The position numbers and the translations under genes were made by a program. DNA of 64,000 bases, taken from contig JAJQJQ010000066.1 of assembly GCA_028622995.1 (NCBI GenBank), positions 310,001 through 374,000 of the forward strand, given 5' to 3'. Each line of letters opens with the position of its first letter. Position 1 is the first letter of the stretch. This DNA is from Panagrolaimus kolymaensis. Its lineage: Eukaryota; Nematoda; Chromadorea; Rhabditida; Panagrolaimidae. Of the stretch, positions 59,201-64,000 are shown one piece after another. Under the pieces are notes generated by a model. It was given only the letters and a program-made list of their open reading frames with translations. It searched no databases and was not told the DNA's origin.

Positions 59201-62027
59201 AAACAATGAAAGCATAGGAAAATGCTATCATGGCTTTCCTGAAACGGAAGATTGAATTTCGCTTTAGTATCAAAGCCCAAGCCTATAGCTTTCAGGTTTG
59301 TCTCTTTGAAAGACGTTTGCTTCTAAAAATAAATGGTTGGTTTTTGACAATGTTGTTTTTTCCTTTTTGCAAAGATCAGAAAAAACGTGTGTGTGTTTTA
59401 GAAAAACAAGTGTCAAAGCGACGACGTCTGATGACGAGGAAAATACGCATTGGAGGAGGACAACCAAAATGGAAAAAAAAAACAAACTCTTCTATTTTGC
59501 ATACTTTTCTGCACTTACATATATATTCTCAATGGAGCGGATAAAATTTTGTTTTTATTTTGTTTGCAAAAACGGTTAAATATATTTATTTAAAGTATAA
59601 ATTTTTTTAATGAATAATCATGATTTGAAGCCAAAAATCTCAAAGGAACAAAGATTTTTCTAAGAAATGCAAAGGTTAATAAATTCATGCTAAAACACAG
59701 GGGAAAACAATTAAGACAAAAAAGAAAAAAATGTTGCCTAAGGCGACAAAAAACATAGCCATAAAAGATGGAAGAATAAAAGAAAAAAATAAGACACCAA
59801 AAATTAGAGAGGGGCCTTAAAAAGGTAAGAAACACCACTACCAACACTGTCATAAGCCTTTTTTTCTTGAAAGAAAATATTCTAAAGAAGCAAATGCGAA
59901 AAAAAAGATGTTTCACTTTTTTGGAGGAAAAGCTTTTCTTGGAAACAAATAAAAAGCAAGCAAGGAAAATGGCTTACAATTATTTAACTTTATTTTGATT
60001 TTTGATCGACGACAATAAATTGAATGGGATAGAGAAGAAGCTTCGAGATGCTATGTTTTAAAGCTTATATGTTGCTGGTAAAAGAAGGAATCGTTATTGG
60101 CAGCTTCAGCTTTTATTTTTTCAAAGATCACAGATGTGCGTGCGCCTTTTTATGTTTCTTATTTTTTCATGCTATTTCGCCCTCGTCTATGCTTCTTTAA
60201 AAAAAAGGAAGGACGCTCCTTTCTTTGTGCAGGAAACTCTGGAAAAAAAAAGTCAGCATAGCGCTCTGAAACATTGCTTAAATAAAAAATGAATGAATGG
60301 AGACAGCCAGAAAGAAAAAGACAGATGCTTGAAGGAGAGAGAGAATGTAGTAGCTGGCGATGGAATGGATGATGATGTTGGTTTTTGATGCCTTAAAATA
60401 ATTTTTTTTAAAACGAGCTCTTTTTTCTCATTTTTTGCTTTTTTTAGTTGCCTATGTGAGAGAAAGAAAAAAGTAAAAAAGAGAAAATGTGTTTTTTGTT
60501 CTATGGCCCACAAAATTGTTGCTCGCTTGCTTCTCTCTTTTCCCTCTCTCTCTCCACCATTTTTCCACAAAGAAAAGAATCACGTTGTTGTGTTGTTGTT
60601 GTCTTCTTCGAGAATTGAATAGAATGCAAAAAAGAAAAAAGATAAAAAAAATGTAGTCAAGGGGCAAACGCAAAAAAAAAAGATATTGAAAAAATGCTGC
60701 AAATAAATTAGCTGTGTTTTTTAGTTGCAAGATAGAAATCCAAAAATAGACACAAAAAAGACGTTTTTAGACAATGATATGGCAAAATCATCATTTGCTA
60801 TAAAGAAGCTCGCCGGGGAATCGATGCAAAAAAGAAAACAGTTTAGTCACCAAATACAGATATTTTTTTAGTAGTAAAGTAAATGCTTCACGTGAAGCGC
60901 AAAAACCTTGTCGACAAAATATTTAGCACCTGTGAAAGCTATTTTCGTAACATTAATACACTTTTGTGATGTTAGATTCTTATATTAAAATTTTGGTGAA
61001 AATAGAAATGGCAAGAAAAAATGTTTAATGGAAATGAGATCATTTACCATATGGTCGGTCAAGTCTCATCACAATAATTGATGTCATGACGTTAATAAAC
61101 AAAACAACAACTTTTCTGCAAAGCTTATATGGTATCAAAAAAGGTGATAAAAATTAAATACAAAAATAAGCTAATCAAAAGAAAAAACAAGTCTTAAAAA
61201 ACTTGAAGCATATGTTTGATAACGCTCTCATCACTCAACTATGAATAGTTTGTTTACGCCGAAATCTTTGTCACCACCTTTTCAAAATAAAAACGACACT
61301 TTTTAACTTTTCAATGACAAAAAACTATTCCAATCCAATAATTTTTTATAGGGCTTTTGTTTATTATGTATTTTGGAAAAGAGAACCGCCATCTCCGATT
61401 GGGAAAGAAAACCATCCCGTTCCAATCCAGACAAAAAGAAAAAACATCAAAAAAAAAGTAAACAACTGCATTCAGAAAAGAGAAGAAAAAAATGAGAGAG
61501 ATAGAAAGAAAAGAAAGAGGGACAGCAAAGACGATGGAAACCACCCAAAAGCATTTGATTGCATTCAATCGGAATCGCTTCAAAAATTTGCGCGGTTTGG
61601 AGAAAAATTGAAAATCGTAAAAAAGGGTTTTCCCAAAATCAAAGAAAGAAGGAAAATTGACGTCATTTTAAAGAGACTGGAATTGTGTTTTCCATGTTTT
61701 TGTTAACTTAAGGCTACGATAAGTCGCAGTAACTCTTAAGAAATAAACCGGTCATCTTTATTATGATGATGCTCTTTTGAGCGTTAAAAAAACATAACTA
61801 CAAATTTATTGAAAAGACAACAAAAAGAGGCAAGTCCAAAGAGATTTGATACTTTTCAAACTTTTGACCAAATTTTCAAAAATTTGCATAGCTTTCATTT
61901 TTTCATTCATCGATACCTTCATTTTAGTACTTAAGGATCAGTCATACTTCAAAAAGCATTCATTCTTCGTTGATTGATCGTCTCATTTAGAACGCAACTT
62001 CTCTCTCATCTCTCAATCTCAAACATC
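47262..62027. other. Gene-free 15-kb region upstream of daf-16
   Basis: Very AT-rich, full of poly-A and poly-T tracts, with short simple repeats such as TATCTATCTATC near 52615. Small GC-richer patches lie near 49370-49440, 49610-49750 and 57830-57890. The ORFs present lack splice partners and protein-like composition. In C. elegans, daf-16 has large 5' introns and several promoters, so this may hold distal promoters or enhancers; that is inference. A TTGTTTAC forkhead-type site lies at 61250. Confidence 0.5.
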
Positions 62028-62809
62028 ATGGCTGATCGTTCTGCATATATGGCTCCTGGTGGCAGCGGTGGTGGTGGTTCATATGGTGGCTCTTCCGGTG
62101 GTGGCGGAGGTGGATATCAACGTGAAGAATATGCCTTTGGTTCATCATCTGGTGGCTCTGTAATGGCGAAGCCATCTTTCAATCAGACAACCAATGAGAC
62201 ATGGTCAGCAACCGTAGCTCGACACGCCCAGATGCATACGCTCGATGCGTCGAACATGCAAGTGGAGTTAGTTAGTCTTCAACCAACATGGCCTAAGCAA
62301 GCAGTCGTGTCATTCTCTCTCTCTCCTTAGTGTAGTAACCTTTATATTATATTGTATGTTTGTAAAATGTATGTTAATGTATTAGTATACCATCACCAAT
62401 AAAGTACCTTATCTATTACCACGTCTCTAAAGAACCGGGATATACCGCTACACCTATCATATCACAATGTCAGACACATGGACCAAGGACACCAGAGCGC
62501 TCAATGATACCAACAGGACATTTAGTCTTTGCATGGAGGATATTGGACAAATTCGTGTTAATGGATATAAGGTTGCTTTCTATTTTAATAAATAAGTGGG
62601 ATAATTTTAAACAAAAAAAAAAATAGAACTAAATCTGTGTTGTAAACGAATTCAATTTTTTTTCTTTTCATTCTTTTCTCTCATTTTATTTTTTTCTCAA
62701 TTTTCAATATTTTTTTCTTTTTCTCTCATTTTGTCTCTCTCAATTTTATTTTTCCCACTTACAGGTTACAGTAGTCAAACAAATATTTCGATACCAAAAG
62801 AATAAATAA
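62028..62809 (+). CDS. Gly-rich small protein of unknown family (140 aa)
   Basis: Exons are 62028-62266 (donor GA/GTTAGT), 62433-62571 (acceptor CTCTAAAG, donor AAG/GTTGCT) and 62765-62809 (acceptor CCCACTTACAG); 423 bases with all phases matching. Residues 1-45 are Gly/Ser-rich and low-complexity (GGSGGGGSYGGSSGGGGGG). The remainder is a compact, probably beta-rich domain: TNETWSATVARHAQMH, then GIYRYTYHITMSDTW, then SLCMEDIGQIRVNGYK and a basic end. There is no signal peptide or membrane helix. Codon use is GC-richer and more C-ending than in neighbouring genes, as in highly expressed genes. TCTCATTTAG/AACGC 38 bases upstream looks like a trans-splice acceptor. I do not recognise the family. 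Reading through the first donor gives a longer ORF ending at 62330 that I reject. Confidence 0.6.
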
Positions 62810-64000
62810 AACAAGAAAGCTAAGAAAACAAATATTAATTTTAACTCTACCTCTAATACAAATAAACTTTAATTCTCCATTTTTTTTCGTTTTTCCAAAA
62901 AGAGACAACATACAGTAATCCAAATTTTAATTTTAAATTTTTTATTTTTTTTCTACTATTAAAAGAGGACAGGAAGCATACGGTAATCTCTTAACAACTT
63001 CGAATATCTGAAACCATAATTTAAAAAACCTTAAGAAAAGAGAGAAAAGTCATCCAAAAATAAATAATAAAATTTAAATAATAAAATACATTTTAATTTT
63101 CTTTTTCTCAAAGCCGGCTAACAACAAAAGAGATAAAAGAAAAAGCCAGTGGCTCAATTTTATGAACGGAAATACCGTGACAAATGAGTTATAAAAAAAA
63201 ACCTCAAATTTACCGCCAAAGAGCAAGGCGATGCCCTTGATAAAAGAAAGGAAGGATCACAGTCCCGAAGTTACCGGCCGAAAACTGGTATATGGATTTG
63301 GATTCGATCAAATAAAATAAAATAATAACAATATTCCGTGGAGAGGTTCACACGAAGGCGCGCACAAATAAACTAAAAACTAAATAAGAATAAATAAATA
63401 AAAAAAAATAGAGACTGATTTTGGATAACACTGGTTTTAAAACATTTATGCTCAATTTTTTTTTCGTCGATGGAAATGACAACTTCTTAAACTACCGTAG
63501 ATAGCTTCAAACATAAAAATTATCTTTTTGACAAAGATACAAAAATAATTTTTATTAATTTTGTTTTCTCTTTCTCAAAACAAAACAAACACTGTAACCG
63601 GATTAACTACATTATACAATTTTTTTTAGTCTATGTTTAGTATTAATTTTTTTTCATTCAAAGAAAACTTTGTTTATTTTTTTTCTCTTAAATAAAAGAC
63701 GAACTTTGGAAGTTAACACGTTTGTTTTGACATTTATTCTACTTTCTCCTTCTTTATTTTTTAACGCATCAGAAAAACAACAAATCAATTTTTGACATTT
63801 TTTTTCTTACACGCAAAAATACACACCAAAGTATTGATCTCTTGTTTACAAAATTTTTTTTCTCTTTGCGTCATTTTTTTCTCACACCAACGAAAAAATG
63901 CAAATTATTTTTTTTCTCTTCCGTTATCTCAATAACAAAGACAACAAAATTTGATGAAATTTTTTGTCCTTCTCGAAAAGAAGACGAATTTTTGGTACAA
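62810..64000. other. 3' flank of the Gly-rich gene, no gene recognised
   Basis: AT-rich and poly-T-rich. A GC-richer patch at 63208-63330 has a stop-free, protein-like frame (KFTAKEQGDALDKRKEGS...) but no ATG or clear acceptor. Confidence 0.45.

Noticed and set aside
63208..63330. Protein-like GC-richer frame after the Gly-rich gene
   Set aside because: No start codon, acceptor or link in phase to the upstream exons; the upstream gene already ends with a stop at 62809.
1..64000. tRNA, rRNA and CRISPR features
   Set aside because: I found no B-box-like GGTTCGAATCC, no rRNA-like sequence and no regularly spaced direct repeats; a tRNAscan run would be decisive.

Overview
The window is nuclear DNA of a nematode. 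It is very AT-rich, with short introns of about 45-60 bases and many small multi-exon genes. It carries genes typical of nematodes: a cuticle collagen, a DAF-16/FOXO gene, a 7TM chemoreceptor of the Srh type, CHK kinase-like (DUF1679) genes, a long CUB-like secreted glycoprotein and several nematode-style secreted proteins. A pair of LEA-like genes is compatible with a desiccation-tolerant, perhaps panagrolaimid-like, species, but that is inference. I rebuilt each gene by hand from splice signals. The summed exons give an uninterrupted frame divisible by three for nearly all of them, and the exceptions are reported as possible lesions.

Layout. 1-1230: a gene cut by the window edge and a two-exon 84-residue gene, both minus strand. 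3170-6824: two divergent CHK kinase-like paralogues. 6844-13423: a 12-exon CUB-like membrane/GPI glycoprotein and a 10-exon secreted protein of unknown family. 13651-13860: a foldback MITE. 14250-15094: a CFDP1/Swc5 (BCNT) chromatin gene. 15758-17289: LEA-like copy 1. 17936-19118: a type I membrane protein. 19728-22264: a Gly/Ala/Pro-rich four-repeat protein and a cuticle collagen. 23067-28826: a DnaJ protein, an SDR enzyme carrying an antisense secreted-protein gene in its intron, and exosome subunit RRP42. 29277-30842: LEA-like copy 2, inverted relative to copy 1. 31236-31835: a probable dynactin p24 subunit. 32019-32691: a foldback element with a 7-bp target duplication, inserted in a short ORF. 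33137-34366: an Srh receptor with an in-frame stop or small intron. 34917-36533: an aquaglyceroporin. 37629-39415: a cytochrome P450 with a 4-bp duplication that breaks the frame. 39816-40955: a LIN-54-like CXC protein. 42541-47075: DAF-16/FOXO with two alternative forkhead half-exons. 47076-62027: about 15 kb in which I see no gene. 62028-62809: a Gly-rich 140-residue protein.

Most genes look independent. DnaJ and SDR (194 bp apart, same strand) could be an operon. The two LEA-like genes are near-identical inverted duplicates that also share their proximal promoter, including a perfect E2F-like TTTGGCGCGAAAA. DAF-16 is the strongest assignment: it keeps the C. elegans arrangement of an upstream 'a-type' and a downstream 'b-type' forkhead exon, each with its own N-terminal AKT site, spliced to common 3' exons. 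Decay and rearrangement are frequent: duplicated exon fragments, a frameshifted P450, a receptor nonsense codon, two foldback elements and two remnant coding fragments. No tRNA, rRNA or CRISPR array was seen. I did not find a clearly undescribed system. The best leads are the inverted LEA pair, the nested gene, the foldback insertion and the dual-promoter DAF-16 locus with its non-AUG upstream reading frame.
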